Assembly (NCBI GenBank): GCA_964476585.1
Contig: CAYZBF010000004.1
Span: 38,391 to 102,390, forward strand
Reading direction: 5' to 3'
DNA: 64,000 nucleotides
Source of the DNA: CAYZBF01 sp964476585
Lineage (GTDB): Bacteria; Hydrothermota; UBA3072
Part shown: positions 25,017 through 32,763 of the stretch, piece by piece
Numbering within the stretch: position 1 is the stretch's first letter
How the letters are laid out: each line of letters opens with the position of its first letter
Notes under the pieces: generated by a model
Databases searched by the model: none
Told to the model about the DNA's origin: nothing
Seen by the model: only the letters and a program-made list of their open reading frames with translations
Translations under genes and position numbers: made by a program

Positions 25017-26091
25017 AATATTAGAGAGATATATTCTGAAAAGATTTCTTAAAGCCTTTCTACTAACCCTTATTGGCCTTCTGTTTATCTATATTATAAC
25101 AAACCTATTTGAACATTTAGGATATTTCATAGATAGAAATGCGCAAACTTTTGATATAATAGGGTATTATCTTTTATTTTCTCCCAAGGTTCTTGTCCGA
25201 CTTATGCCTCTTGGAGTTTTATTAGGTATGTATTTTTCTCTTGGGTTGTTAGCACGGCATAATGAGGTACTTGCAATAAGGGGACTTGGTGTCTCTCCCC
25301 TAAATATCTATAAGCCGATATTTACGTACGGCTTTTTTATATCTATCGTTGTCCTTGCTTTTAATCTTTCCCTTATCCCTGGGACAGATCATCTTTTGAA
25401 GGAGTTCAAGAGAAAAAGGATTGATAAGGTAAAGGGAACGCAAAAAGCATATGGGCGTAACATTAATTATATTACGGAAGCGGGCTGGATAGTAAAGATA
25501 AAGAAACTAAGTGGAGAAAAGATTAGCGATGTAGATCTTTTCTTCTATAGGGAAGGAAGGATAGTTTCCAGGATATATGCTAAGAGAGGTGAGTGGAAGG
25601 ACTCTTTTTGGTTATTGGAGGAGGTCTACAAGAGAACCTTTACTGATAAGGGCACTTTAACAACTTACGATTATAAAATGAGGGAAAGAAGTGAAGTTCT
25701 GCAAATTCCGCCTCAGGAATTAGCAAAAAGTATATATGATCCATTGAATCTGTCTTTTCTGAATCTTTTGCGATATGCTAGGAGGCTTGAGTTTAGTGGG
25801 CAAATAAGCTTTCGAGAGAGGGTCGAACTTTACGGAAGAATAACTTATCCTCTTATGGGATTTATTATTCTATTCTTTGGTTGTCCTTTGGCACTGGAAG
25901 TAAAGAGAAGGGGTTTGATTTTTGGTCTTGGACTTGGTATTTTAGCAAGTTTTACTTTCTGGGGAATAATTCAATTATTCAAGGAATTAGGAATAAAGGG
26001 GACAATGCCCCCTTTTCTTTCAGTTATAATTCCTAATATTCTTTTTCTTTCTTTAGGTCTCTATTTATTATTAAAGAGTGAACCTCTGTGA
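25006..26091 (+). CDS. lptG: LPS export permease LptG
   Basis: Second permease of the LPS exporter, 361 aa. N-terminal ILERYILKRFLKAFLLTLIGLLFIYII, AIRGLGVSPLNIYKPIFTYG coupling segment, periplasmic jellyroll (about 135-245) and C-terminal TM segments with GFIILFFGCPLAL. ATG 25006 overlaps lptF by 11 bp. The stop is only 7 bp from the stop of the convergent TPR lipoprotein gene, with no hairpin in between. Confidence 0.93.
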   Translation: MGNKILERYILKRFLKAFLLTLIGLLFIYIITNLFEHLGYFIDRNAQTFDIIGYYLLFSPKVLVRLMPLGVLLGMYFSLGLLARHNEVLAIRGLGVSPLNIYKPIFTYGFFISIVVLAFNLSLIPGTDHLLKEFKRKRIDKVKGTQKAYGRNINYITEAGWIVKIKKLSGEKISDVDLFFYREGRIVSRIYAKRGEWKDSFWLLEEVYKRTFTDKGTLTTYDYKMRERSEVLQIPPQELAKSIYDPLNLSFLNLLRYARRLEFSGQISFRERVELYGRITYPLMGFIILFFGCPLALEVKRRGLIFGLGLGILASFTFWGIIQLFKELGIKGTMPPFLSVIIPNILFLSLGLYLLLKSEPL

Positions 26092-26098
26092 GAACCCT

Positions 26099-27142
26099 TT
26101 ATTCTCTCCCTAAACACTCCATCCATTTATCACCGTACTCACTGGAGAGTTTATTATTCTTCATTTTCAAATATACAATTGCCATAAGATGATATGCTTC
26201 ACAATTATTCGGATTTTCAGCTACAGCGTCATTCAAAACACTAACAGCATCGTTATATTTACCCTTTGTTATGTATACCTGTCCTATAAGATCATAGGCC
26301 TTGCTTAAAATCACAGGGTCTACATCTTTCATACCTATGACTTTCTTACCCGTTTCCAGAGCGGATTCGTAATCTTCAGCCTTGAGATACGCAAGTGCGA
26401 GGTTATATTGGATACCTGGATTTTCTTTTAGGGTTGGGGGTGATTTTTTAAACACTTCTATTGCTTTTTTATATTCTTCTAAATCAAGGTATGCTTGCCC
26501 TAACACTATATAGGTTTCTGTAACTGTGTTATCAATTTCAAGAGCTTTTTCTAAATAAGGCACAGCCTTTTCTGGGTTTGTGTGAATTACATAGTATCTT
26601 CCCAGAGAGAGATATGGATCTATATTGGTTTTGTCGGCCTCGATTGCTTTCTCGTAATATGTTAGAGCTTCATCTACTTTTCCCGTCATGCTCAATATGT
26701 TTCCATGTAGGTTATATGAATAAGATTTATACTTTGGTGTCTCTACAGACTCGGATCTTTTTACGAGTTCAAGAGCTCTTTCAAAATTCTCATCACTATA
26801 TTTTACAGCCCCATTATAAAACACATTCCAAGCATAATTTTCAGTATGGAGGAAGTTCTCATACCACTTTACCTTTTCCTTTGTCTCCATTTCGTTTATC
26901 TGTAGTGCTTTTTCAAGTGCATCAGCTGCTTCTTTATGATATTTCTTTTTATGATAAGGAACGGAAAGACTTACATATGGTTCAGCCTTATCAGGATATT
27001 TTTGGGCTGCCTGTTTGAATAGGGAGATTGCTTTATCAAACTCCCTATTTTGAATTGCTATGTTTCCACCGGTTATTTCTTGTGCCTTACATCCGGTAAG
27101 GATAAGAGCAATCAGTATTGCAATTACCAATAATTTTTTCAT
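26099..27142 (-). CDS. TPR-repeat lipoprotein
   Basis: A 347-aa lipoprotein. Signal MKKLLVIAILIALILTGCKA has a lipobox (LTGC). The rest is nearly all tetratricopeptide repeats from about residue 30 to 340, with repeated AY..LG..Y...Y..A...F/L patterns, so it is a protein-interaction scaffold, probably on the periplasmic face of a membrane. GAGGAGGT lies before the ATG and a strong promoter is at 27173-27202. Partner unknown; its tail-to-tail neighbour lptG is not evidence for a link. Confidence 0.85.
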   Translation of the reverse strand: MKKLLVIAILIALILTGCKAQEITGGNIAIQNREFDKAISLFKQAAQKYPDKAEPYVSLSVPYHKKKYHKEAADALEKALQINEMETKEKVKWYENFLHTENYAWNVFYNGAVKYSDENFERALELVKRSESVETPKYKSYSYNLHGNILSMTGKVDEALTYYEKAIEADKTNIDPYLSLGRYYVIHTNPEKAVPYLEKALEIDNTVTETYIVLGQAYLDLEEYKKAIEVFKKSPPTLKENPGIQYNLALAYLKAEDYESALETGKKVIGMKDVDPVILSKAYDLIGQVYITKGKYNDAVSVLNDAVAENPNNCEAYHLMAIVYLKMKNNKLSSEYGDKWMECLGRE

Positions 27143-27172
27143 TATACCTCCTCTTTAGGCCACTTTTTTATA

Positions 27173-27202
27173 ATTATATATGAGTATAATATGATATGTC
27201 AA
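27173..27202 (-). promoter_or_regulatory. Promoter of the TPR lipoprotein gene
   Basis: On the - strand: TTGACA (27202-27197), 18-bp spacer, TATAAT (27178-27173). The start codon is 30 bp further with GAGGAGGT in between: a conventional leadered mRNA. Confidence 0.7.
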
Positions 27203-27320
27203 GGCGTCACTTTTAATCTATCGGGATACAACCCCAGATGGTTGATAGCCTAAAGTGAATTATCATTAGTTATGAGCCACTTGGGTAAGAGTATATGATA
27301 AAACATGAGGGGAAGGGAGG

Positions 27321-27360
27321 AATTTTGCACTTTGCATTCTCCATTTTCCATTTAATTTAT
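27321..27360. repeat. Degenerate heptamer repeat
   Basis: On the complementary strand the segment reads ATGGAAA-ATGGAGA-ATGCAAA-GTGCAAA, a 7-bp periodic array related to those at 4862-4905, 22423-22456 and 52682-52708. It lies upstream of gpsA, where no strong promoter was recognised (TTGATT at 27370 with TAAATA at 27392 is a weak candidate). Confidence 0.5.
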
Positions 27361-27409
27361 ATTTACCCCTTGATTTATAGGATTCTATGGTTAAATATTT
27401 AAGTATAAA

Positions 27410-28414
27410 ATGAATAATATGCGTATAGGAATAGTAGGAGCAGGCAACTGGGGTACATCGCTTGCTATATATCTTGAGTCTGAAGGAAAAGCGCCCAGCC
27501 TTTATGAGTATTTTCCCAAAAGAGCAGAGTGTTTACGGACGCAAAGAGAAAATAAAGAATTCCTTCCAGGTTATCCAATATCAGGAGATATACTTATAAC
27601 CAATGAACCAGAGAAGCTTGTAGATGCTTCTGACGTCATATTCTTTGTCCAACCCAGTCATACTCTTAAAAAGGTAGCATCTCTTTTTAGTAACTACATA
27701 AAAGATGAAATCGTTGCCAGCTTCACGAAAGGTATTGATCCTGAAACTTTACAGCGGATGTCTGAGGTACTGGAGCAAGAGTTTCCTAATCAGAAAGATA
27801 AGATAGTTGCAGTTTCTGGTCCGTCTATAGCGAGAGAAGTAGTCCGTGGAGTTCCTACCTCTCTGGTTGCTGCCTTAAAAGATATCAAAAGAGCTGAAGT
27901 AGTTCAGGGTTTACTTTCGGGTAAGCGAATGAGAGTTTATACTTCGGAAGACATAGTTGGTGTGGAGTTAGGTGGGGCATTTAAGAATGTTTATGCTATT
28001 GCTTCAGGCATATGTGACGGTATGGAACTTGGTATGAATGCAAAGGCTGCTCTCATAACGAGATCAATGGCGGAACTTTCAAGACTTGGAATTATGATGG
28101 GTGGTGAGAGACATACTTTTGCTGGCCTTTCAGGTTTTGGTGATATCATAGTTACCTCCTTCAGCGTGCATTCCAGGAATCGAAGTGTTGGAGAAAGATT
28201 GGGCAGGGGAGAGAACCTGAAAGAGATCCTTGATAGTATGATTGAGGTAGCAGAAGGCGTTCCCACTACAAGATCTGCCAGCAGGCTTAGAGATGAATAT
28301 AACGTGGATATGCCTATAGCAAAAGAGGTATTTAACGTCCTGTTCGAAGGCAAGAACCCGAAAGTTTCAATTGAGAATTTAATGCAAAGGGATTTAAAAA
28401 GGGAGAAAAGGTGA
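27410..28414 (+). CDS. gpsA: Glycerol-3-phosphate dehydrogenase [NAD(P)+]
   Basis: Makes sn-glycerol-3-phosphate from DHAP for phospholipid synthesis. The 334-aa product has the Rossmann motif GAGNWGTSLA near the N-terminus, the FTKGI segment, the VSGPSIAREV segment and the catalytic Lys in GGAFKNVYAIASGI. The start is ATG 27410 or ATG 27419 (MRIGIVGAG); the shorter form is also family-like. No Shine-Dalgarno site is evident. plsY, which uses the product, is at 50921. The stop overlaps the next gene (GTGA). Confidence 0.95.
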   Translation: MNNMRIGIVGAGNWGTSLAIYLESEGKAPSLYEYFPKRAECLRTQRENKEFLPGYPISGDILITNEPEKLVDASDVIFFVQPSHTLKKVASLFSNYIKDEIVASFTKGIDPETLQRMSEVLEQEFPNQKDKIVAVSGPSIAREVVRGVPTSLVAALKDIKRAEVVQGLLSGKRMRVYTSEDIVGVELGGAFKNVYAIASGICDGMELGMNAKAALITRSMAELSRLGIMMGGERHTFAGLSGFGDIIVTSFSVHSRNRSVGERLGRGENLKEILDSMIEVAEGVPTTRSASRLRDEYNVDMPIAKEVFNVLFEGKNPKVSIENLMQRDLKREKR

Positions 28415-28698
28415 AAAAGATATACTATTCCATAGGTGAAGTTGCCGAACTTCTACAGGAAAAGCAGTCGACACTCAGGTATTGGGAGAAAGAATTTAAT
28501 GAGCTCAAACCCAGAAGAAGTTCCGGAGGTCGGCGACTTTATACAGAACAAGATATTAATTTACTTAAAAAAATCCAGTATTTCCTTCATGAGGCAAAAT
28601 ACTCTATTGAAGGAGCGAGAAGGTGCTTTAATAAAAGATCCCCTGAGTCAAATATATTAGAAAGACTGGAGAATATAAAAAGAATATTAGAGGAATGA
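28411..28698 (+). CDS. MerR-family transcriptional regulator
   Basis: A 95-aa protein that is almost only a MerR winged-helix DNA-binding domain: YYSIGEVAELLQEKQSTLRYWEKEF followed by GGRRLYTEQDINLLKKI. A short helical tail replaces an effector domain, so it is a minimal MerR, as found next to gpsA or other housekeeping genes in several phyla. GTG start overlaps gpsA, and the stop overlaps purH (ATGA). Target promoters unknown. Confidence 0.87.
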   Translation: MKKIYYSIGEVAELLQEKQSTLRYWEKEFNELKPRRSSGGRRLYTEQDINLLKKIQYFLHEAKYSIEGARRCFNKRSPESNILERLENIKRILEE

Positions 28699-30260
28699 TG
28701 CTTAAGGTAAAAAATGCCCTTATATCTGTGTATGATAAAGAGGAAATAGTTGGATTTGCAAAGGAGTTATGCAATTTTGGCGTGAAAATAATTGCAACAT
28801 CAGGTACTGCTTCCACACTTTCAAAAAATGGTATTAAAGTTGTAACTATCGAAGATGTTTTTAAAGTTTCAGAATTACTCGATGGAAGGGTGAAGACCTT
28901 ACAACCAAACATTTTTGCGTCAATACTTGCAGATAGAAGTAAAGAGAAACATATTTCCCAGTTAGAAGAATTAAATCTAAAACCTATTGACCTGGTTGTA
29001 GTAAACCTCTATCCCTTTGAACGTGGTCTTGCTGAAGGTAGGGGAGAAGAGGATATGATAGAGTTAATAGATATAGGGGGTGTTTCTCTCCTAAGGGCTG
29101 CAGCTAAGAATTATAAGTATTGTATACCCCTTTATTCCCCTTCTCAATATGATGAGTTCCTCCAGGAGTTGAGTTCTAATGATGGAGAAGTTTCTCTTCA
29201 ATATCGTAGGAGACAGTCTATGAAAATATTTGAGAATATTTTCAGGTATGATGAAATTATTTCAAAATACTTTTCTCTTGAATTTAGGGAAGTCAAAGAA
29301 GAAATGTTTCCTGAAATCTTAACGCTGGAGTTACAGAAAGTAATGGATCTTAGATATGGGGAGAATCCTCATCAGAAGAGCGCACTATACAGAGACACAA
29401 CAGATGAAAAAAATCTTATTGGTTCAGATATATTATCCGGGAAACCAATGTCATATAATAATTGGATGGATGCTGATACTGCTGTCTCAGTTTTATGCGA
29501 GTTTGATATGGCAGCTTGCACAATATTAAAGCATGCAGCCCCTTGTGGTGTTGGAACTGGAGAGAATATGTATGATGCTTTTAACAGAGCCTATATTACT
29601 GACCCGATTTCTTCTTTTGGTGGAATAGTTGCAGCAAATAAAGAAATTGATTTAAATACTGCAAGGGATATTATTACTTCTTTCTTTGAAGTGATTATTG
29701 CACCATCTTACGAGGAGGAAGCATTAAAAATTCTAAAGACTAAGAAAAATATGCGTATAATAAGAGTAGACCCGAACATTTTTTCGATATCTTCATCATT
29801 ACGATGCTACCCGCTCAAAGGAGGGCTGTTACTCCAAGAGAGTGATAGTGCATTAGTAAGTGTTGATGACTGGGAAATCGTTAGTGATGTTAAACCAATT
29901 GAAAAAGAGATTAAGGCATTAGACTTTGCCTGGAAAGTAGTGAAATGGGTGAAATCAAACGGGATTGTTATTGCTATTGAGAATAGAACAATTGGTATAG
30001 GAACAGGCCAACCTTCAAGGGTGGACTCTGTGGAACTGGCAATAAAGAAAGCAGGTAGCCAGGGTCACCATACGGGGGGAACTGCTCTTGCGTCAGACGG
30101 ATTCTTTCCATTTAGAGACTCAATAGATACAGCTGCAGAAGCTGGTGTTACAGCAATTGTAGAACCAGGGGGTTCAATAAGGGACCAGGAAGTGATTGAT
30201 GCAGCCAATGAGCACGGGATAGCTCTTCTTTTCACTAAAATGAGACATTTCAGACACTGA
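28695..30260 (+). CDS. purH: Bifunctional AICAR formyltransferase / IMP cyclohydrolase
   Basis: Catalyses the last two steps of IMP synthesis. The 521-aa product has an N-terminal MGS-like IMP cyclohydrolase domain (ALISVYDKEEIVGFAKELC, about 1-190) and a C-terminal AICAR transformylase domain with LRYGENPHQKSALY, KHAAPCGVG (catalytic Lys-His) and DPISSFGGIVAAN. Length matches the family. ATG 28695 overlaps merR by 4 bp. A perfect hairpin follows the stop at once. Confidence 0.96.
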   Translation: MMLKVKNALISVYDKEEIVGFAKELCNFGVKIIATSGTASTLSKNGIKVVTIEDVFKVSELLDGRVKTLQPNIFASILADRSKEKHISQLEELNLKPIDLVVVNLYPFERGLAEGRGEEDMIELIDIGGVSLLRAAAKNYKYCIPLYSPSQYDEFLQELSSNDGEVSLQYRRRQSMKIFENIFRYDEIISKYFSLEFREVKEEMFPEILTLELQKVMDLRYGENPHQKSALYRDTTDEKNLIGSDILSGKPMSYNNWMDADTAVSVLCEFDMAACTILKHAAPCGVGTGENMYDAFNRAYITDPISSFGGIVAANKEIDLNTARDIITSFFEVIIAPSYEEEALKILKTKKNMRIIRVDPNIFSISSSLRCYPLKGGLLLQESDSALVSVDDWEIVSDVKPIEKEIKALDFAWKVVKWVKSNGIVIAIENRTIGIGTGQPSRVDSVELAIKKAGSQGHHTGGTALASDGFFPFRDSIDTAAEAGVTAIVEPGGSIRDQEVIDAANEHGIALLFTKMRHFRH

Positions 30261-30264
30261 TACA

Positions 30265-30282
30265 GTCACTATTTATAGTGAC
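30265..30282 (+). terminator. Hairpin after purH
   Basis: GTCACTAT-TT-ATAGTGAC, a perfect 8-bp inverted repeat starting 5 bp after the purH stop. It has no clean U-run, so its role as a terminator is likely but unproven. A degenerate octamer repeat starts immediately after it. Confidence 0.5.
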
Positions 30283-30440
30283 AGTTGATTAGTTGATTGG
30301 TTTATTAGTTGCTTAGTGTTTTTATCTAGAATTATTCTTAAATCTATATTTAAAGTCTTATAACTTAATCCCTGCTTATTTTAACTTTAGTCACTTCTAA
30401 TCCTTATTCCCCCCTCCAGCTAAATCCTGAATCCCAAATC
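30282..30440. repeat. Octamer repeat and spacer between purH and hpt
   Basis: At 30282-30319 the + strand reads GTTGATTA-GTTGATTG-GTTTATTA-GTTGCTTA-GTG, the clearest copy of the octamer family. AAATCCTGAATCCCAAATCC (30423-30442) resembles 5022-5041 and abuts the end of hpt. No gene is seen. Confidence 0.6.
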
Positions 30441-30953
30441 CTAACTATTTTCTTCTAATACTCCTATAAAGGGGAGGTTACGGAAGCGTTCCTCAAAGTC
30501 TAGACCGTATCCAATTACGAATTTATCTGGAATTTTAAAACCAACATAGGCCGGTGTTATATTAACTTCTCTCTTCTTCTCTTTTTGGAGAAGAACACAT
30601 ATTGATATATCTTTAGCTCCTTTTCTCTTAACATTATCTATGAGCAAGTCAAGTGTATTTCCTGTATCGAGTATATCATCTACTAAGATAACATTTCGGT
30701 CTTTTACATCTATTCTTATCTCTCTCTCCAGTATCAGCATTCCGGGCTTTTTCTTTCCATGGTAAAAAGAAATAACTACAAAATCTAACTCCAGTGAGAG
30801 ATTCACCTCTCTGAGCAGATCGGGTAAAAAGCATAAAACACCTTTTAAAATCCCTATGAATACAGGGACAGTTCCTCGATAGTCGTTGGTTATCTTTGCA
30901 CCTAATTCTTTAAGCCTTTTCTTAATTTGTTCTTCAGGTATCAGCTTTTTCAT
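30441..30953 (-). CDS. hpt: Hypoxanthine-guanine phosphoribosyltransferase
   Basis: Purine salvage enzyme making IMP/GMP from bases and PRPP. The 170-aa product carries the PRPP-binding motif VILVDDILDTGNTL and the family N-terminus PEEQIKKRLKELGAKITNDYRG. ATG 30953 is chosen; the frame extends to 31001 inside the upstream peptidase gene, but that extension is not family-like. It overlaps the M20 hydrolase gene by 20 bp and lacks a clear Shine-Dalgarno site, so it probably depends on translational coupling. Confidence 0.93.
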   Translation of the reverse strand: MKKLIPEEQIKKRLKELGAKITNDYRGTVPVFIGILKGVLCFLPDLLREVNLSLELDFVVISFYHGKKKPGMLILEREIRIDVKDRNVILVDDILDTGNTLDLLIDNVKRKGAKDISICVLLQKEKKREVNITPAYVGFKIPDKFVIGYGLDFEERFRNLPFIGVLEENS

Positions 30954-32088
30954 CTGCAAGTGTGTATAGGAGAGCAGTTCCCATGGGCAAGGCATCCTCA
31001 TCTATTGTAAAATGTGGGGTGTGAAGTTTTGAAGATATACCCTTTTTTTTGTTTGCACCTCCGATGAAAGCAAAGGCACCAGGTATTTTTTCTAGATAAT
31101 AAGCAAAGTCTTCGCCACCCATCATGGGTTTATCCATGACTTTTACATTTTTAAAGATTTTTTTAGCAACAGAGACTAACTTTTCTGTTTTCCTTTTGTC
31201 ATTTCTTAAAATGGGATATCCGCGTTTATATACGAATTCATATTCTACATGATATGAATGACTGATGGCCTTTAGAATATTATCAATCCATTCGGGAATA
31301 TTTTGCCAGGATTCTTCATCAATAGTCCTAACCGTTCCTTTTAGTTTTACTTCAGTTGGAATTATGTTGTAGGCAGTGCCTCCATGGATTGAACAGATTG
31401 AGATTACAACCGGGTTTGTTGGATCCGACTTTCTTGATACAAGTCCTTGAATTTCGTTTATGAAAAGTGAAGCTACATATATAGTGTCTTGTGTTTTATG
31501 TGGTTCGGCAGCATGTCCTCCAGCCCCGGATATTGTTATATCCATCTCATCAGGTGCTGCCATCATGGCGTTAGACTTTATCTGTAAACTGCCAATTTCA
31601 AGTTGAGGATCTATATGGATGCTAAATATTTCAGAAACTCCTTCAAGTGCACCCTCTTCTATCATTCCCTTTGCTCCCCCTGGTGTTTTTTCTTCTGAGG
31701 GCTGGAATATTAATCTCACCGGATGATTTGGGGGTTTTTCTGTAAGTAGCTTTGTTGCTCCGAGTAGCATAGCCATATGTGTATCATGTCCACAGGCGTG
31801 CATAACTCCGTCATTAAGGGACTTGAAAGGAAGATCACTCTCCTCTTTTATAGGTAGAGCATCCATATCTGCCCGAAGTCCTACTCTACCGTTGCCTTTT
31901 CCGATATCCGCTATGATTCCGGTTTTGTTTATTTTGATCGGGTTCAATCCAAGGTTTTTGAGTTCTTTTGAGATAAAATTATGCGTCCACTTTTCCTTAA
32001 ATGCCAGTTCGGGATGTCTATGCAGCTCTCTTCGTATCCTAATAATATAGTCTTTTATTGAATATGCTTTATCTATGAGTTTTTTCAT
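30934..32088 (-). CDS. M20-family amidohydrolase/aminoacylase
   Basis: A 384-aa zinc hydrolase of the M20D type (N-acyl-amino-acid amidohydrolase / hippurate hydrolase / IAA-amino acid hydrolase group). Metal ligands: HACGHDTH (97-104), the catalytic QPSEEKTPGGAKGMIEEG with the Glu pair, SIHIDP and the late MMGGEDFAYY and HTPHFTIDE. Substrate is some N-acylated or small peptide compound. The gene heads a two-gene unit with hpt and has a leaderless promoter (-10 at 32095-32100, 6 bp from ATG). Confidence 0.92.
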   Translation of the reverse strand: MKKLIDKAYSIKDYIIRIRRELHRHPELAFKEKWTHNFISKELKNLGLNPIKINKTGIIADIGKGNGRVGLRADMDALPIKEESDLPFKSLNDGVMHACGHDTHMAMLLGATKLLTEKPPNHPVRLIFQPSEEKTPGGAKGMIEEGALEGVSEIFSIHIDPQLEIGSLQIKSNAMMAAPDEMDITISGAGGHAAEPHKTQDTIYVASLFINEIQGLVSRKSDPTNPVVISICSIHGGTAYNIIPTEVKLKGTVRTIDEESWQNIPEWIDNILKAISHSYHVEYEFVYKRGYPILRNDKRKTEKLVSVAKKIFKNVKVMDKPMMGGEDFAYYLEKIPGAFAFIGGANKKKGISSKLHTPHFTIDEDALPMGTALLYTLADEKADT

Positions 32089-32094
32089 ATGGAT

Positions 32095-32122
32095 ATTTTA
32101 ATTTACAATTACGATATAGCAA
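32095..32122 (-). promoter_or_regulatory. Leaderless promoter of the M20 hydrolase gene
   Basis: On the - strand: TTGCTA (32122-32117), 16-bp spacer, TAAAAT (32100-32095), then exactly 6 bp (ATCCAT) to ATG 32088. It is back to back with the promoter at 32143-32170. Confidence 0.68.
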
Positions 32123-32142
32123 GGGGTAAGCAATTTACATGC

Positions 32143-32170
32143 TTGACTTTTGTTTGTATTTAGATATTTA
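32143..32170 (+). promoter_or_regulatory. Leaderless promoter of a short ORF upstream of the DUF3795 gene
   Basis: TTGACT at 32143-32148, 16-bp spacer, TATTTA at 32165-32170, then 7 bp to ATG 32178. Confidence 0.6.
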
Positions 32171-32177
32171 GGTAATA

Positions 32178-32246
32178 ATGTTAGCTCTAAGATGTATGAA
32201 TCCCGAAGAGTTTGCAAAATTATATATATTTAAGTTAGAAATGTAG
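32178..32246 (+). CDS. Possible leaderless 22-codon upstream ORF
   Basis: ATG 32178 sits 7 bp after a -10 box. It opens a 22-codon frame, MLALRCMNPEEFAKLYIFKL then EM, whose TAG stop overlaps the GGAGG ribosome site of the following gene (GTG 32257). The layout, leaderless ORF then stop inside a Shine-Dalgarno site, would suit a leader peptide whose translation affects the next gene, or simple re-initiation. The peptide has no recognised homologue. Confidence 0.4.
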   Translation: MLALRCMNPEEFAKLYIFKLEM

Positions 32247-32256
32247 GAGGTAAACC

Positions 32257-32601
32257 GTGGAGAAGATGATTGCTTTTTGTGGAATAACCTGTGCTGAGTG
32301 TCCTGCATATATTGCAACACAAAAGAATGACGATAATGAGAGGAAAAAGGTAGCCGAGATGTGGTCTAAGGAACTTAGTTCCGGGATAAACTTAGAGGAC
32401 ATCAACTGTGATGGATGTTTACAGGATGAGGGACGGCTTTTTAGTTACTGCAGGGAATGTCCGATAAAGAAGTGTGCACAGGAAAAAGGATTGAAAAATT
32501 GCGCCTATTGTGATGAATATCCTTGTGAGAGGTTAAACAAAATTTTGGATTTTGTGCCTGACGCAAAACTTACCCTCGAAGAAATCAGGAAAAATATTTA
32601 G
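32257..32601 (+). CDS. DUF3795 cysteine-rich protein
   Basis: A 114-aa protein rich in Cys: CGITCAECPAY at the N-terminus, then CDGC, YCRECPIKKCAQEKG and CAYCDEYPC. The pattern matches DUF3795, which probably binds zinc or an Fe-S cluster; its function is not established as far as I know. GTG start with a strong GGAGGT site. Convergent with addB. Preceded by a candidate leaderless short ORF that shares its promoter. Confidence 0.85.
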   Translation: MEKMIAFCGITCAECPAYIATQKNDDNERKKVAEMWSKELSSGINLEDINCDGCLQDEGRLFSYCRECPIKKCAQEKGLKNCAYCDEYPCERLNKILDFVPDAKLTLEEIRKNI

Positions 32602-32712
32602 TAAGCGAAAAAAGTCATAAATATCAAATTTGGAGATCGAATTTTGAAAAGCGAGATAGATATTCTTAGAATGAACGAATCAGAGAGAATTTGCTCTAAT
32701 CCGATTCCCTGT

Positions 32713-32763
32713 CCGATGAAGACGCAGTCAATACACCCAGCGAGTGTATTGCTGCTACGTCGG
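32713..32763. terminator. Long hairpin at the addB / DUF3795 convergence
   Basis: CCGA, GCAG and CAATACAC (32713-32736) pair with GTGTATTG, CTGC and TCGG (32744-32763) around a 7-nt loop; the inner 8-bp stem is perfect. It overlaps the addB stop codon. It may stop transcription from one or both sides, although no U-run is present. Confidence 0.5.

Noticed and set aside
27370..27419. Leaderless promoter for gpsA
   Set aside because: TTGATT and TAAATA/TATAAA are present, but no combination gives both a 16-18 bp spacer and a 6-9 bp gap to ATG.
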